Shown here piece by piece: positions 18,544-27,800 of a stretch of DNA of 64,000 bases. Within the stretch, counting starts at the first letter, position 1. Each line of letters opens with the position of its first letter. Made by a program: the position numbers and the translations under genes. A model generated the notes under the pieces. It did no database searches. It had not been told where the DNA came from and saw nothing but the letters and a program-made list of their open reading frames with translations. The DNA comes from Lachnospiraceae bacterium (GTDB lineage Bacteria > Bacillota > Clostridia > Lachnospirales > Lachnospiraceae): assembly GCA_017484135.1 (NCBI GenBank), contig JAFUTQ010000062.1, forward strand, positions 1-64,000, read 5' to 3'.

Positions 18544-18570
18544 TAAGTGCTACAGGATTGTGAGGATAGA

Positions 18571-20670
18571 ATGGGACAGGAACTACAAGAGTTGCTAAAA
18601 TCGATACATCAGCTGGAAGAACGCGGAAATATTGAAGAAGCGACAGCTTTTTTGGATCAATTAATCCGGGCATTGCCGGACAATGGGGATATTTTGCTCG
18701 AAAAGGCGCAGTTCGAATTTCGTCAGCACATGGATCGGGAGGCATTGCTGGATTTTTGTGAAGTATACAGCGTGAACAAGGATTCGCAAATAAAGGACTT
18801 TTTACTGGAAGCGTATTATCAACCAAATGCTGAGCTGTTAGAGAAAACTTTGAACAAAAACAGAGACCTCTTGCGAGAGTATCCTTATCTGTATGAAGAC
18901 GGCGAGCAGACTGATTCCAAGGTATTCCCGCTGTGGTATGATGATGAGTATTGTATTTGGTATGATGCCGGAAAGGATCAATTTCGGAGGATCGAAGCAG
19001 TAACATTTCATTTTGAAGGAAAACCGGATACAGTGATACTTGTGGAACAATGTATGTGGATTGCCGACATTCTCCATTTTGAAAAAGTGACAAGACAATC
19101 AGGAAAATATCTCGATATGGAGCTTCCATTTTATCTTATGTGGGAGAAGGACGGATTTGCGGTTTTTCTCCGGCTTGTTGATTTGCAGACCATGATTGAG
19201 GAAAAAAGAATCGTTTATCTGATAGGTGCTGCTTCCGTCAATAATTACTTTAAAAATGAAATGACCCCGTTACCAACTCTTGTTTTTCCATATATGAGTG
19301 AGAAATGTAGGGATCTTATACAGTCGTTGACAGATGAGAGGAAACATCTTTTTTGTCAATCGCAAGAAGAAATTAACTTATATTACGAAAAAAATGCCGA
19401 ACAGATTATTCAGAATATACAAAACGGATTGCCCAGAATTTTATTTCTTACCAGTCGGTTTACAACAGCAGTACAATATTATTTTAGAGATATGGCGGAT
19501 GCGGCATGTAGGGCGGGCTGTAAATGTGTGGTTGTTAAGGAGGAGAATGCATTACAGCGAGTCAATCCGGTTTCATTAATTGCTCAAATCAATCGGTTGA
19601 AACCGGATGTCGTTGTCTGTGTGGATCATTTTCGGTTTGAAGAGATAGATGTTCCAAAACAATTAGTTTGGATAACTTGGATTCAAGATCCGCTTCCCGA
19701 TATCATGAATCCGGAAACACCTTCCAAATTGTTAGCCACAGATGTGGTAATCAATCAGTTCTATTCATGGAAAAAACTTACAGACATATATAGGGATATT
19801 GATATGATGGATGCATCTGTTCCGACAAATCCATTGATTTATAAACCCTATAAGTTATCGCCGCAGGAATGGGAGGCATATGGTGCAGATATTGCTATAG
19901 TGTGTCATTTTACGCCTTCTGAAAAGGCTATGTTGGATTTGTTGAAAGATATACCGGAAGAATTAAGCAACACACTGCGTTCCTTGCACATGGATTATTA
20001 TCAGATGCTATATGAAACAGGAAAACCATTATGTGGAGAGAAGGCTTTTGCAGAGTATGTTTTCAAGGAATGGCAAAAGTATGAGGGAGTTGTTTCGGAT
20101 AAGGATGATTTGATGCCATTGGTCAATCATATGGCAACAACCTATGGGCAATGGACATTCCGGGAGAATTTGGCGCATTGGATTTTGGATGCGGGATTTG
20201 AAAATTTGAAGCTCTGGGGAAATGGTTGGAATCAAATAGAAAGGTTTCGACCCTATGCTATGGGACCGGCACCAAATGGAGAAATTCTGTCTAAAATATA
20301 TCAGGCAAGTAAAATTGTGCTTGGAAGTAATTCGGTTTGCACAGCGGCAACAAGAGCCGGAGAGGCGATGATGAGTGGGGGATTTTATCTGGCTAATTAT
20401 TTGCCGCCGGAAGCTGACTGGGTTGACCTGAGGATGCAGCTGGAGGAAGACAGGGATTTTGTCATGTACAATGGGCGGGATGATCTGATTGAAAAGCTCC
20501 ATTATTATTTGGAACATGAGGAGGAGAGAAAATGCATGGCGGAAGCAGAGCGAAAAGCAGCTCTGAAACATATGACCTTTGATTCCTTTATACAGAGATT
20601 TTTAAAAGAGGTTCCGCATATACTGGAAAAGCAATTGCAAAAGGAGGAAATAAGTGAGTTACCTAAATGA
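18571..20670 (+). CDS. Large GT-B-type glycosyltransferase
   Basis: 699 residues. The first 270 or so are not recognised. From about residue 290 the sequence reads as a GT-B fold: ILFLTSRFTTAVQYY, PDVVVCVDHFRF, then WITWIQDPLPDIM, and a C-terminal half with LKLWGNGW, ILSKIYQASKIVLGSNS and AGEAMMSGGFYL, typical of the spore-maturation CgeB-like/glycosyl transferase 1_2 group. It may add heptose or another locus-specific sugar. ATG 18571 follows GAGGA at 18562-18566; a GTG at 18547 is a less likely start. It overlaps gmhA. Confidence 0.7.
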   Translation: MGQELQELLKSIHQLEERGNIEEATAFLDQLIRALPDNGDILLEKAQFEFRQHMDREALLDFCEVYSVNKDSQIKDFLLEAYYQPNAELLEKTLNKNRDLLREYPYLYEDGEQTDSKVFPLWYDDEYCIWYDAGKDQFRRIEAVTFHFEGKPDTVILVEQCMWIADILHFEKVTRQSGKYLDMELPFYLMWEKDGFAVFLRLVDLQTMIEEKRIVYLIGAASVNNYFKNEMTPLPTLVFPYMSEKCRDLIQSLTDERKHLFCQSQEEINLYYEKNAEQIIQNIQNGLPRILFLTSRFTTAVQYYFRDMADAACRAGCKCVVVKEENALQRVNPVSLIAQINRLKPDVVVCVDHFRFEEIDVPKQLVWITWIQDPLPDIMNPETPSKLLATDVVINQFYSWKKLTDIYRDIDMMDASVPTNPLIYKPYKLSPQEWEAYGADIAIVCHFTPSEKAMLDLLKDIPEELSNTLRSLHMDYYQMLYETGKPLCGEKAFAEYVFKEWQKYEGVVSDKDDLMPLVNHMATTYGQWTFRENLAHWILDAGFENLKLWGNGWNQIERFRPYAMGPAPNGEILSKIYQASKIVLGSNSVCTAATRAGEAMMSGGFYLANYLPPEADWVDLRMQLEEDRDFVMYNGRDDLIEKLHYYLEHEEERKCMAEAERKAALKHMTFDSFIQRFLKEVPHILEKQLQKEEISELPK

Positions 20671-21229
20671 GTTAAATCAAATCATCAATGAGGTTCGGGT
20701 TTTTGGGGACAGCAGTGATAAAGAGATGAGTTATGATGATGGGATGGAGTATTTGGTAAATATTTTCCTTGAGCACAAAAGAAAAGGAACAACCATTTTT
20801 TTTATAGGAAATGGGGGAAGCGCGGCCATAGCGTGCCATATGACGGCAGATTTTTTAAAGAACGGAGGGATGAATACCTGCAGCTTATACAACAGCTCGG
20901 TAATCACATGTCTGGGCAATGATTATGGGTATGAGTATGTGTTTTCAAAACAGCTGGAAATGCTGATGAAGGAAGGCGATCTGTTGGTCGCAATCAGCAG
21001 CTCGGGGAACTCTCCCAATATTGTCAAAGCGATTGAAACGGCGAAGGAAAAAAAAGGCAGAGTTGTTTCCTTTACCGGCTTTCAGGCGGACAATACAGCA
21101 AAAAGTATGAGCCATGTCAGTATTTATGTTCCATGCGAAAAATACGGAATGGTTGAATCAATTCACAATGTAATGCTGCAGCAGGCGGTGGACACGATTA
21201 TGGAGCGAGAAAAAAGTGGAAAAAAGTAG
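20654..21229 (+). CDS. gmhA: Phosphoheptose isomerase (SIS domain)
   Basis: 191 residues, the length of GmhA. It shows FFIGNGGSAAIACHMTADF, the SIS signature of the sedoheptulose-7-P isomerase group, then NDYGYEYVFSKQLE and AISSSGNSPN. It converts sedoheptulose-7-phosphate to D-glycero-manno-heptose-7-phosphate. The start is GTG at 20654, set by AAGGAGG at 20641-20647; it overlaps the glycosyltransferase by 17 bases and gmhB by 14. Confidence 0.87.
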   Translation: MSYLNELNQIINEVRVFGDSSDKEMSYDDGMEYLVNIFLEHKRKGTTIFFIGNGGSAAIACHMTADFLKNGGMNTCSLYNSSVITCLGNDYGYEYVFSKQLEMLMKEGDLLVAISSSGNSPNIVKAIETAKEKKGRVVSFTGFQADNTAKSMSHVSIYVPCEKYGMVESIHNVMLQQAVDTIMEREKSGKK

Positions 21230-21803
21230 ATATCCTGCCGTTTTTTTGGACAGAGACGGGGTACTGACTATTGAAAGAAAAAGAATCTCAATGCCCGATG
21301 AAGTGGAGCTATATGAGGGAGTTGCAGAAGCAGTCCGGGATATTCACAGGATGGGTTATTTTGTGATCGTGACAACGAATCAGAGCGGGATTGCAAGAGG
21401 ACTATTTTCCGAGGAGGAAATACGACAGCTTCATGACAGATTAAAAGCGGAGACGGGTGTGGATGAAATATATTATTGTCCACATCATATAGACGGAAAA
21501 ATAGAAAAGTATCGAATCAATTGTAACTGCCGGAAGCCTAAAATCGGTATGATTGAGCAGGCAATGTCTGACTTCCCGATTGACATCAATCATTCATGGA
21601 TGGTTGGTGACAGGGAAACAGATATTCAATTTGGAAAAAATGCCGGAATCAGGACGGTGTTGGTCAGAACGGGTTATGGCGAAGAAACCTTGAAGAAAAA
21701 TATTGATTATGATGATATTGTGGACGACATTTGGGATTTTGTACGATTAATCCGGAAGAATGATAATGAGCAATCCATAGAAGGAACACGAAAAGAGATA
21801 TAA
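21216..21803 (+). CDS. gmhB: Heptose-bisphosphate phosphatase (HAD family)
   Basis: 195 residues. LDRDGVL near residue 11 is the HAD nucleophile motif; TTNQSG and GDRETD are motifs II and IV. The Cys/His loop CPHH...CNCRKP binds structural zinc in GmhB and in the related histidinol-phosphatase group. It removes a phosphate from heptose-1,7-bisphosphate before nucleotidyl transfer. It starts at GTG 21216 with GGAGCGAG just upstream. Its place next to gmhA and downstream of the HldE-like gene makes the heptose role clear. Confidence 0.87.
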   Translation: MEKSRYPAVFLDRDGVLTIERKRISMPDEVELYEGVAEAVRDIHRMGYFVIVTTNQSGIARGLFSEEEIRQLHDRLKAETGVDEIYYCPHHIDGKIEKYRINCNCRKPKIGMIEQAMSDFPIDINHSWMVGDRETDIQFGKNAGIRTVLVRTGYGEETLKKNIDYDDIVDDIWDFVRLIRKNDNEQSIEGTRKEI

Positions 21804-21845
21804 GAGAGCGGCAGAGCGACTGGCATTGTTATGAGAGGGGATTCT

Positions 21846-22877
21846 ATGACAAAATATAGTATAATAATTCCATGTTATAATTCAGCACGAGTCATTCATC
21901 AGTGCATTGATTCCATTGTGTGTCAATCATACGGATTTGAGCATTTTGAAGTGATTCTGGTAGATGATGCTTCCACAGATCAGGAAACGATTCCTATTTT
22001 GAGGGAAATAGAAAACCGATATCCCGATCAGGTAATGCTGATATTGTGCGAAAAAAACGGAAAACAGGGTCGTGCCAGAAATATTGGATTACAATACGCA
22101 TCTGGTGATTACATTTCCTTTATTGATTCGGATGACTGGATTCACCGGGACATGTTTCTGCATTTGGATCGGATTGTGACGAGTGGTACATTTGATATCG
22201 TGCAATTCCGGTATCAGGGTAGAGAGCATTATGAGGATAAGGATGAGAAAATTGATGATGTGACATATGCTGTCTATGATTTTTCAAAAAAAGAAGAAAA
22301 AAGAATTTATTTGCTTAATTCAATGATTCTGAATGAGAGCTGTACAACGAAAATTTATAAAAAAGAATTTTTACAGAGAGCGTCCACACACTTTGCAGAA
22401 GGAGTTACCTATGAGGAACCATTATTTACCTACCCGTTGAAATTCTATGTCAAAAAGGTTGCGGTTACGGAAATAGCTCCCTATTACTATAGAACGAATC
22501 CGGAGGGCACGACATTACAACATATGAATGATCCCGATAAAATTTATGAGCATATGATGGTTCAACTGGCTGTATGGAATGATATGAAAAAAAGACCTTT
22601 TTCTCCAGAATTCTATGATGAGATTGAACTTTATTTTGTTCATTCGTATTATGTTGAATCCATATATTTTATGAAACAGCGAGGGTTTCGGGTTTCAAAA
22701 GAGTTGTTTAAGGACATGAGCAAAACGATCATGGAGGAAACCCCTGATACACTTCATAATAAACATTGGCAGGATAGATCTCTACAAATGGAGTATCGGA
22801 TGGTGAAGCTTCTTTATTATTTATATGGTCAAAACGATGTTGTGATAGAGCAGACATTGTCGGAGTTGGGAATGTAA
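21846..22877 (+). CDS. Family 2 glycosyltransferase
   Basis: 343 residues. The GT-A fold opens with YSIIIPCYNSARVI and VDDAST, followed by GRARNIGL and FIDSDDWI (the DxD metal site). These enzymes transfer a sugar from a nucleotide donor on the cytoplasmic face. ATG 21846 is preferred over ATG 21831 because GAGAGGGG lies between them at the right distance. No membrane segment is visible. Confidence 0.82.
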   Translation: MTKYSIIIPCYNSARVIHQCIDSIVCQSYGFEHFEVILVDDASTDQETIPILREIENRYPDQVMLILCEKNGKQGRARNIGLQYASGDYISFIDSDDWIHRDMFLHLDRIVTSGTFDIVQFRYQGREHYEDKDEKIDDVTYAVYDFSKKEEKRIYLLNSMILNESCTTKIYKKEFLQRASTHFAEGVTYEEPLFTYPLKFYVKKVAVTEIAPYYYRTNPEGTTLQHMNDPDKIYEHMMVQLAVWNDMKKRPFSPEFYDEIELYFVHSYYVESIYFMKQRGFRVSKELFKDMSKTIMEETPDTLHNKHWQDRSLQMEYRMVKLLYYLYGQNDVVIEQTLSELGM

Positions 22878-22988
22878 AGAGACAATTCTTACAAAATGAT
22901 GTTGAATTTAACGCTTTATATCAGCAGAATTATTGTTGCATGCAAGGAGGCAGTTTCATAATGACCGTAACAGGAAAGTGAGAACGAT

Positions 22989-23702
22989 ATGAAAAAAGTG
23001 GGCATTCTTCAATCAAACTATATACCGTGGAAAGGGTACTTCGATATTATAAACATGGTAGATGAGTTTATTCTCTATGATGATATGCAGTATACTCGTA
23101 GAGATTGGCGGAACCGTAATAAGATTATGACAAAGAATGGCCCTATTTGGTTGACTATACCTGTGGATGTGAAAGGGAAATACTATCAAAAGATAAACGA
23201 AACAAAGGTTCTTGATAAGCATTGGATAGATGAGCACAAAAAAGCACTTCAGTGTAACTATGGGAAAGCGCCATTCTTTAGAGAATATAAGGATATAATT
23301 TTTGAAGTTTATGATAAATGCCAAGGTGAGGACTACTTGAGTCATGTAAACTACTTATTTCTAAAGGAGGTATGCAAAATACTGGGAATAAATACGAGAA
23401 TAACATGGAGCTCGGACTACAATCTTGCAGATGGAAAGACAGAGCGATTGGTGCAATTGGTCAAAGATGCGGGAGGCGATTATTATTTATCCGGACCTGC
23501 TGCAAAGGCCTATATAGATCAAAAGCTGTTTGAAGAAGAAAACATAAAGCTCGGTTGGATGGACTATAGTGGGTATCCAGAGTATCCTCAAATTGGCAGG
23601 GAGTTTGAACATGGAATATCTATTCTGGATTTGATTTTTATGGTGGGTGGGGGGGAAGAGGCACTTGAATACTTAAAGAAAGGGAGGAAACAAGATGATT
23701 GA
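22989..23702 (+). CDS. WbqC-family protein
   Basis: 237 residues matching the WbqC-like family: the N-terminal ILQSNYIPWKGYFDII, DDMQYTRRDWRNRN, and a late YLSGPAAKAYID block. These proteins occur in O-antigen and glycan loci and are thought to act in modifying amino sugars, with no firm biochemistry known to me. The stop overlaps the start of the next methyltransferase, so the two are probably co-translated. Confidence 0.82.
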   Translation: MKKVGILQSNYIPWKGYFDIINMVDEFILYDDMQYTRRDWRNRNKIMTKNGPIWLTIPVDVKGKYYQKINETKVLDKHWIDEHKKALQCNYGKAPFFREYKDIIFEVYDKCQGEDYLSHVNYLFLKEVCKILGINTRITWSSDYNLADGKTERLVQLVKDAGGDYYLSGPAAKAYIDQKLFEEENIKLGWMDYSGYPEYPQIGREFEHGISILDLIFMVGGGEEALEYLKKGRKQDD

Positions 23703-24321
23703 CGAGAGAATTATTAGACAAGCAGATATGTATTTCACTGAAAAACTGCAGGAATATCATACCGGACCGCAAGTGTCAGATTGGAATTCTGTGGAGGCAC
23801 AGGAAGTGAGATTTCAACAAATATGCAAAATACTTCCCGAGGATTGCAATTCAAAATTCAGTGTATGTGATTACGGATGTGGTCTGGGCGATCTATATGC
23901 GTACATAGGAAGGTCGTATAGTAATTTTGCTTATGTTGGAATGGATGCCAGTGAACAGGTAATTGCATCGGCAAAGAGAAAGGTGGATGGGGGAGTGTTC
24001 CTTCATGGACATAATATTGAGGACAAGCATGATTATATTGTCTCCAGTGGGATTTTTAATATCAAGTCGGACGTGTCTGATGAGGACTGGAGGAAGTATA
24101 TTGTTGAAACAATCCATATGTTCAATCAAGTTGCTGTCAAGGGTTTCGCCTTTAATTGTTTAACAAAGTATTCCGATGTGGAATACATGAAGGATTATTT
24201 ATATTATGCGGATCCCCTGTATTTGTTTGATTATTGCAAGAAGAATTTTTCGAAGAATGTGGCATTGCTGCATGACTATGGAATTTATGATTTTACAATC
24301 CTTGTAAGAAAGGAATTATAA
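23695..24321 (+). CDS. Class I SAM-dependent methyltransferase
   Basis: 208 residues. Motif I reads CDYGCGLGDLYAYI at about residues 60-73, followed by YVGMDASEQVI. It overlaps the WbqC-like gene by 8 bases, with AAGGGAGG just upstream of its ATG. The pair probably makes one modified residue of the glycan, perhaps N- or O-methylated; this is inferred from position only. Confidence 0.75.
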   Translation: MIDERIIRQADMYFTEKLQEYHTGPQVSDWNSVEAQEVRFQQICKILPEDCNSKFSVCDYGCGLGDLYAYIGRSYSNFAYVGMDASEQVIASAKRKVDGGVFLHGHNIEDKHDYIVSSGIFNIKSDVSDEDWRKYIVETIHMFNQVAVKGFAFNCLTKYSDVEYMKDYLYYADPLYLFDYCKKNFSKNVALLHDYGIYDFTILVRKEL

Positions 24322-24441
24322 ACGAGTTGGAGAAAAATGGGATTAATATCTGTGTTAACTTTCTAGTTGCATTTAATAGTTTATTAGTATGTTGCTAATG
24401 TGATAGATGAAGTCTTTATAGAGGAGGATGCACTGGAAGAA

Positions 24442-25084
24442 ATGAAAAAATTGCCATAATTGGCGCTTCCTAATTTACAAGAGCCATTAATTCAAAAAGC
24501 GAAGAAAAAGGGTTTTGAGAAATGTGCTCTTGTTGAAGAATATGTCAAAGGTCAAGAGTATAGCGTGGAGTATATATCCTGGAAGGGAAACCATCATTTT
24601 CTTGCGTTAACTCAAAAATACACGATTGGTTCGCCCTATTTTATTGGGACAGGTCATTTGGAACCAGCATCGGTAGATGACGTTACGTTAGAAAGAGTAG
24701 AAGCTGTTGTTTCACATGCATTAAACAGTTTGAATATTCAGTATGGTGCTTCACATTCAGAGCTTAAGATTTCAAAAGAAGGCAATATTAAGCTGATAGA
24801 GATTGGAGGAAGAATGGGTGGAGATAACATAGGGGCGTCTCTAGTCGAGTTGTCGACCGGGTACGATTTTTTTGATGCTGTTTTAGATGTGGCACTGGGA
24901 ATTGAGCCGAAGTCAAAAAACAAAGCAGTCCAGTGCAGCAATCAGGTTCGTTTTTTCAAAGAAGGACTTAATGGTGCTTGAGAAAATCAAGTCTGAGCAC
25001 CCTGAGATTTTAATCGAAGAGGCTGTACAAGAAATAACAGACGTGAAGGTTGCAGACAGCGGATCTGAGCCATCTGCCCTATGA
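24442..25084 (+). pseudogene. ATP-grasp ligase, internally deleted and frameshifted
   Basis: The first bases encode the usual start of a carboxylate-amine ligase (MKKIAIIGAS, then YLQ and LIQKAK) but need two single-base frame corrections, one in the A tract near 24445 and one near 24471. Directly after about 27 codons the sequence jumps to the C-terminal half of the ATP-grasp domain (EEYVKGQEYSVEY, SELKISKEG, EIGGRMGGD), so roughly 100 or more codons are missing. A further frameshift near 24970 leads into the normal tail ending at 25084. The enzyme probably once added an amino acid or similar group to a glycan precursor. Confidence 0.72.
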
Positions 25085-25104
25085 TTATCATAGAAGATCT
25101 GTAT

Positions 25105-25392
25105 TTACAGAAAACTATTCACACACTCGCTATAGCAATCAGCCAGCAGGCTTTTAGACCACGGCATGAGCGGATCCAGTATTGATCGACCTATATTTCT
25201 GTTTTCATCCACAAATTTTGGCAACTCTGTCAGCAAGTGCTTGATGTAGTAATAGACATTTAAATTGTTTGCTCGTGCTGTTTCTGTAATGATATAAATG
25301 ATCGCACTTGCCTGCGCTCCACGGATGGTGTTGATTGTTACCCAGTTTTTGCGTCCAATAGTAAAATTTCTCAGTGCACGTTCTGATGCTTA
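25105..25392 (-). pseudogene. IS66-family transposase (TnpC) C-terminal fragment, leftward
   Basis: Reading leftward from about 25392, the frame gives N-ASERALRNFTIGRKNW, INTIRGAQASAIIY and YYYIKHLLTELP and stops at 25107-25105. This is the C-terminal part of the IS66 DDE transposase, including the conserved glutamate region. One base is missing near its beginning. No IS66 tnpA/tnpB or terminal repeat accompanies it. Confidence 0.75.
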
Positions 25393-25676
25393 TTCTCATA
25401 TGTGGATAACTCAGCGAAAACGCCATCCGGCCATTTACAGTTGGCCGCAAAAATTGGCTGTTTTGTGACACTCCTAATGGAGTTCAGGCCAGTGCTATCG
25501 TATACACGATGGTAGAAATGGCAAAAGCAAATGGAGTAAACGTCTATCACTATCTGACTTATCTACTTGAGAAACTTCCAAATGATAGGATGAGCGATGA
25601 AGAGTTAGAACTCCTGGCATCATGGAATGAAAACGTGAAAGCCGAAATCAAACGCCATGCAAGCAACGGGAATTAA
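25393..25676 (+). pseudogene. IS66-family transposase (TnpC) C-terminal fragment, rightward
   Basis: Reading rightward from about 25400, the frame gives DN, LSENAIRPFTVGRKNWLF, DTPNGVQASAIVYTMVEMAKAN and YHYLTYLLEKLP and stops at 25674-25676. It differs from the leftward fragment, so it derives from another IS66 element. A base is lost near 25411. Both fragments begin at the same point of the protein and point away from each other. Confidence 0.77.
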
Positions 25677-25700
25677 TCATATGTGAATTGTCAAGGTGCT

Positions 25701-25730
25701 CCGGCTGCTGAAAAGTAGCCGGGTATTTTT
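25701..25730 (+). terminator. Intrinsic terminator after the IS66 fragment
   Basis: A 9-bp stem (25701-25709 with 25714-25722, loop GAAA) followed by a T-rich tract to 25730. It was probably the terminator of the rightward IS66 transposase. Confidence 0.72.
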
Positions 25731-25809
25731 CTATCAACGGCTGAAAATTAAGCGCTTACGTAAAATAAAATATTCATAATGCCCCCTAAAATAGATCGCA
25801 AAGAATCGC

Positions 25810-25838
25810 TTGTTATGAATTTGTTCTTATTATATAGT
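25810..25838 (+). promoter_or_regulatory. Promoter-like sequence before the TPR glycosyltransferase
   Basis: TTGTTA (25810-25815), a 17-base spacer and TATAGT (25833-25838), about 70 bp before the next start codon. It would restart transcription after the terminator at 25701-25730. Confidence 0.45.
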
Positions 25839-25909
25839 ATAGAAAAGGGAAAAAGCAACCTATGTCCTAATTTACAAAAAAAGAACTAAAATTATTGGAA
25901 GGAATGAAT

Positions 25910-26992
25910 ATGGACAAAAAGAATCAAGTTTTATCTGTGTGTATTATTACTAAAAATGAATCAAAAAAATTAGAAAAATGTTTGCAGACATTGAAGGCGT
26001 ATCCCTTTGAAATTGTGATTGTGGACACCGGGAGCACGGATGATACAAAGCAAATGGCAAAAGCCTATACCTCAGCAATCTATGATTTTGACTGGTGTGA
26101 TGATTTTGCTGCGGCAAAAAATTTTGCAATCAGAAAAGCCGGAAATGATAGGATCATGATATTGGACAGTGATGAGTATTTATCAGAAATAGATGTAAAA
26201 GGCCTTTTGAGAATGTTGGAGCAGTGCCCGGAACAGGTGGGCCGGATCTGCCGTCATAATGTGCTTACGAGAGATGGGCAGAGGATAGAAAATGTGGAAT
26301 ATATCAATCGAATTTTTTCCAGGGAATTATTTCATTATGAGGGGCGTATTCATGAACAGGTAGTGGCTTTATCGAAGAAGGAGTATGAAACATATCTTGC
26401 GCCTGTGACAATTATCCACACAGGATATGACGGGACAGAAGAAGAACGAAACAAGAAAGCACAGCGAAACATTGAACTGTTGCTAAAAGAACGGGAGGAG
26501 AATTTCAAGGATACCTATATCCTATATCAGTTGGGAAAGAGTTATTATATGGCAGGCAGCTATGTACAGGCGATTCAGTATTTTGAACTGGCATTGGGAT
26601 ATGATCTGAATCCAAAATTAGAATATGTCATTGATATGGTTGAGACCTACGGATATGCACTTCTGAAGGTAGGTCAGGTTGAGACGGCTCTGCTGTTGGA
26701 GAATATCTATCAGGAGTTTGGAGACAGTGCAGATTTTAAATTTTTGATGGGCTTGATTTACATGAATAATGAGCGGTTTGACGATGCGGTTACAGAGTTT
26801 GAGAAGGCCGCAGAATATAAGACATCCCGCATGGTAGGCGTCAATTCTTATCTGGCGTATTATAATGCCGGCATCATACGGGAATGTCTGGGAGATGTTG
26901 ACGCGGCCCGTAGTTATTATGAAAAATGCGGGAAATATGAGAGAGCGGTAGAAAGATTGACATGTATCAATAAACAAAATACAGAGGAATGA
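25910..26992 (+). CDS. Family 2 glycosyltransferase with TPR tail
   Basis: 360 residues. The N-terminal GT2 domain opens with LSVCIITKNESKKLEKCL and has VDTGSTDDT and ILDSDEYL; the C-terminal 150 residues form TPR repeats (LYQLGKSYYMAGSYVQAIQYFELAL and similar). The layout matches the SunT/cell-surface glycosyltransferases often found with flagellin or peptide glycosylation. ATG 25910 has correct spacing from GGAAGGA; an ATG at 25904 sits directly on it. Confidence 0.8.
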   Translation: MDKKNQVLSVCIITKNESKKLEKCLQTLKAYPFEIVIVDTGSTDDTKQMAKAYTSAIYDFDWCDDFAAAKNFAIRKAGNDRIMILDSDEYLSEIDVKGLLRMLEQCPEQVGRICRHNVLTRDGQRIENVEYINRIFSRELFHYEGRIHEQVVALSKKEYETYLAPVTIIHTGYDGTEEERNKKAQRNIELLLKEREENFKDTYILYQLGKSYYMAGSYVQAIQYFELALGYDLNPKLEYVIDMVETYGYALLKVGQVETALLLENIYQEFGDSADFKFLMGLIYMNNERFDDAVTEFEKAAEYKTSRMVGVNSYLAYYNAGIIRECLGDVDAARSYYEKCGKYERAVERLTCINKQNTEE

Positions 26993-26993
26993 C

Positions 26994-27350
26994 ATGATTA
27001 TTACCAAAGGCAACGACATATACATATATTTTGAACTTATCAAACAATTGAATCCGACGTCCGTTCTTGATGTGGGGATGTTTCTGGTACGCTGCGGCGC
27101 AGTGGGGCGTCAGGCAATGGGATGTGAGATCGCATCAGAAAAGCGGTTAGAGGGGGTACGATTATCCGAACTTCCGGAGCTGTCGGTATATGAAACGGTG
27201 TATCAATAGATTTTTGTGTTATGGGAACAATGTGAAGAGAAAAATTTCATTTATGATTTGGCATTTTTGACGGAACGATTGCTGCGTGTATGGGTCATGA
27301 ATCAGCGATATATTGTGCGGAAGGAAGAAATTATACAGATAGAGGGGTAA
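26994..27350 (+). pseudogene. Truncated, frameshifted methyltransferase-like gene
   Basis: An ORF from 26994 ends early at 27209 after 71 codons; it includes LNPTSVLDVGMFL, a SAM-binding-like motif. A shifted frame from about 27213 reads on for some 45 codons with a protein-like sequence (YDLAFLTERLLRVWVMNQ) to a stop at 27350. The two look like the start and end of one gene with the middle lost. It begins one base after the preceding stop. Confidence 0.5.
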
Positions 27351-27800
27351 GAGGAAAAAACTTGCAAGGACGCTAATAAATGTATAAATTGAAAAGAGAT
27401 TTTGATTATTCAAAAGAGTCGGCTTAAAGGTTTGACTCTAAACAACTAAAGTTTGAGAGAACAGGAGACATGGCAGTTGTGAACTCAAAGCGATTCCTGG
27501 CTTGTGGGGATTATTTGCAGATGAGGGGAGCGGATGTTGATACTGATGGAGGATTACCTGTTCCGCTATCACCTCCGACCGTTTCATTTGGGAGTAGACA
27601 CCCTTCTACTGTACCAGATGTCATTGAAAATTGTTCAGTATATTTACCTGTTGCATCAATAAATCCGGAATGCTATAATTTTGTCAAAGCATTAGACATT
27701 TCTCAATCACAGTAGTTTTTCTGTTTCTTTCTAAAGCACATCTGAGATTTCGAATGCTTTTATACTTTCTCAATATCAAATAAAAGCAAGGAGGTGTCAT
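27351..27800. other. Poorly coding stretch with one doubtful 81-codon ORF
   Basis: An open frame at 27470-27715 follows AGGAGACATG but resembles nothing I know, and the opposite strand is also nearly open with only one stop. That pattern suggests non-coding or mobile-element-derived sequence. No hairpin with a T tract was seen. AAGGAGG at 27788-27794 belongs to the next gene. Confidence 0.4.

Noticed and set aside
27470..27715. 81-codon ORF with AGGAGA-ATG before the defence island
   Set aside because: The translation is unlike any family I know and the opposite strand is nearly open as well, so it was kept only as part of a doubtful stretch.
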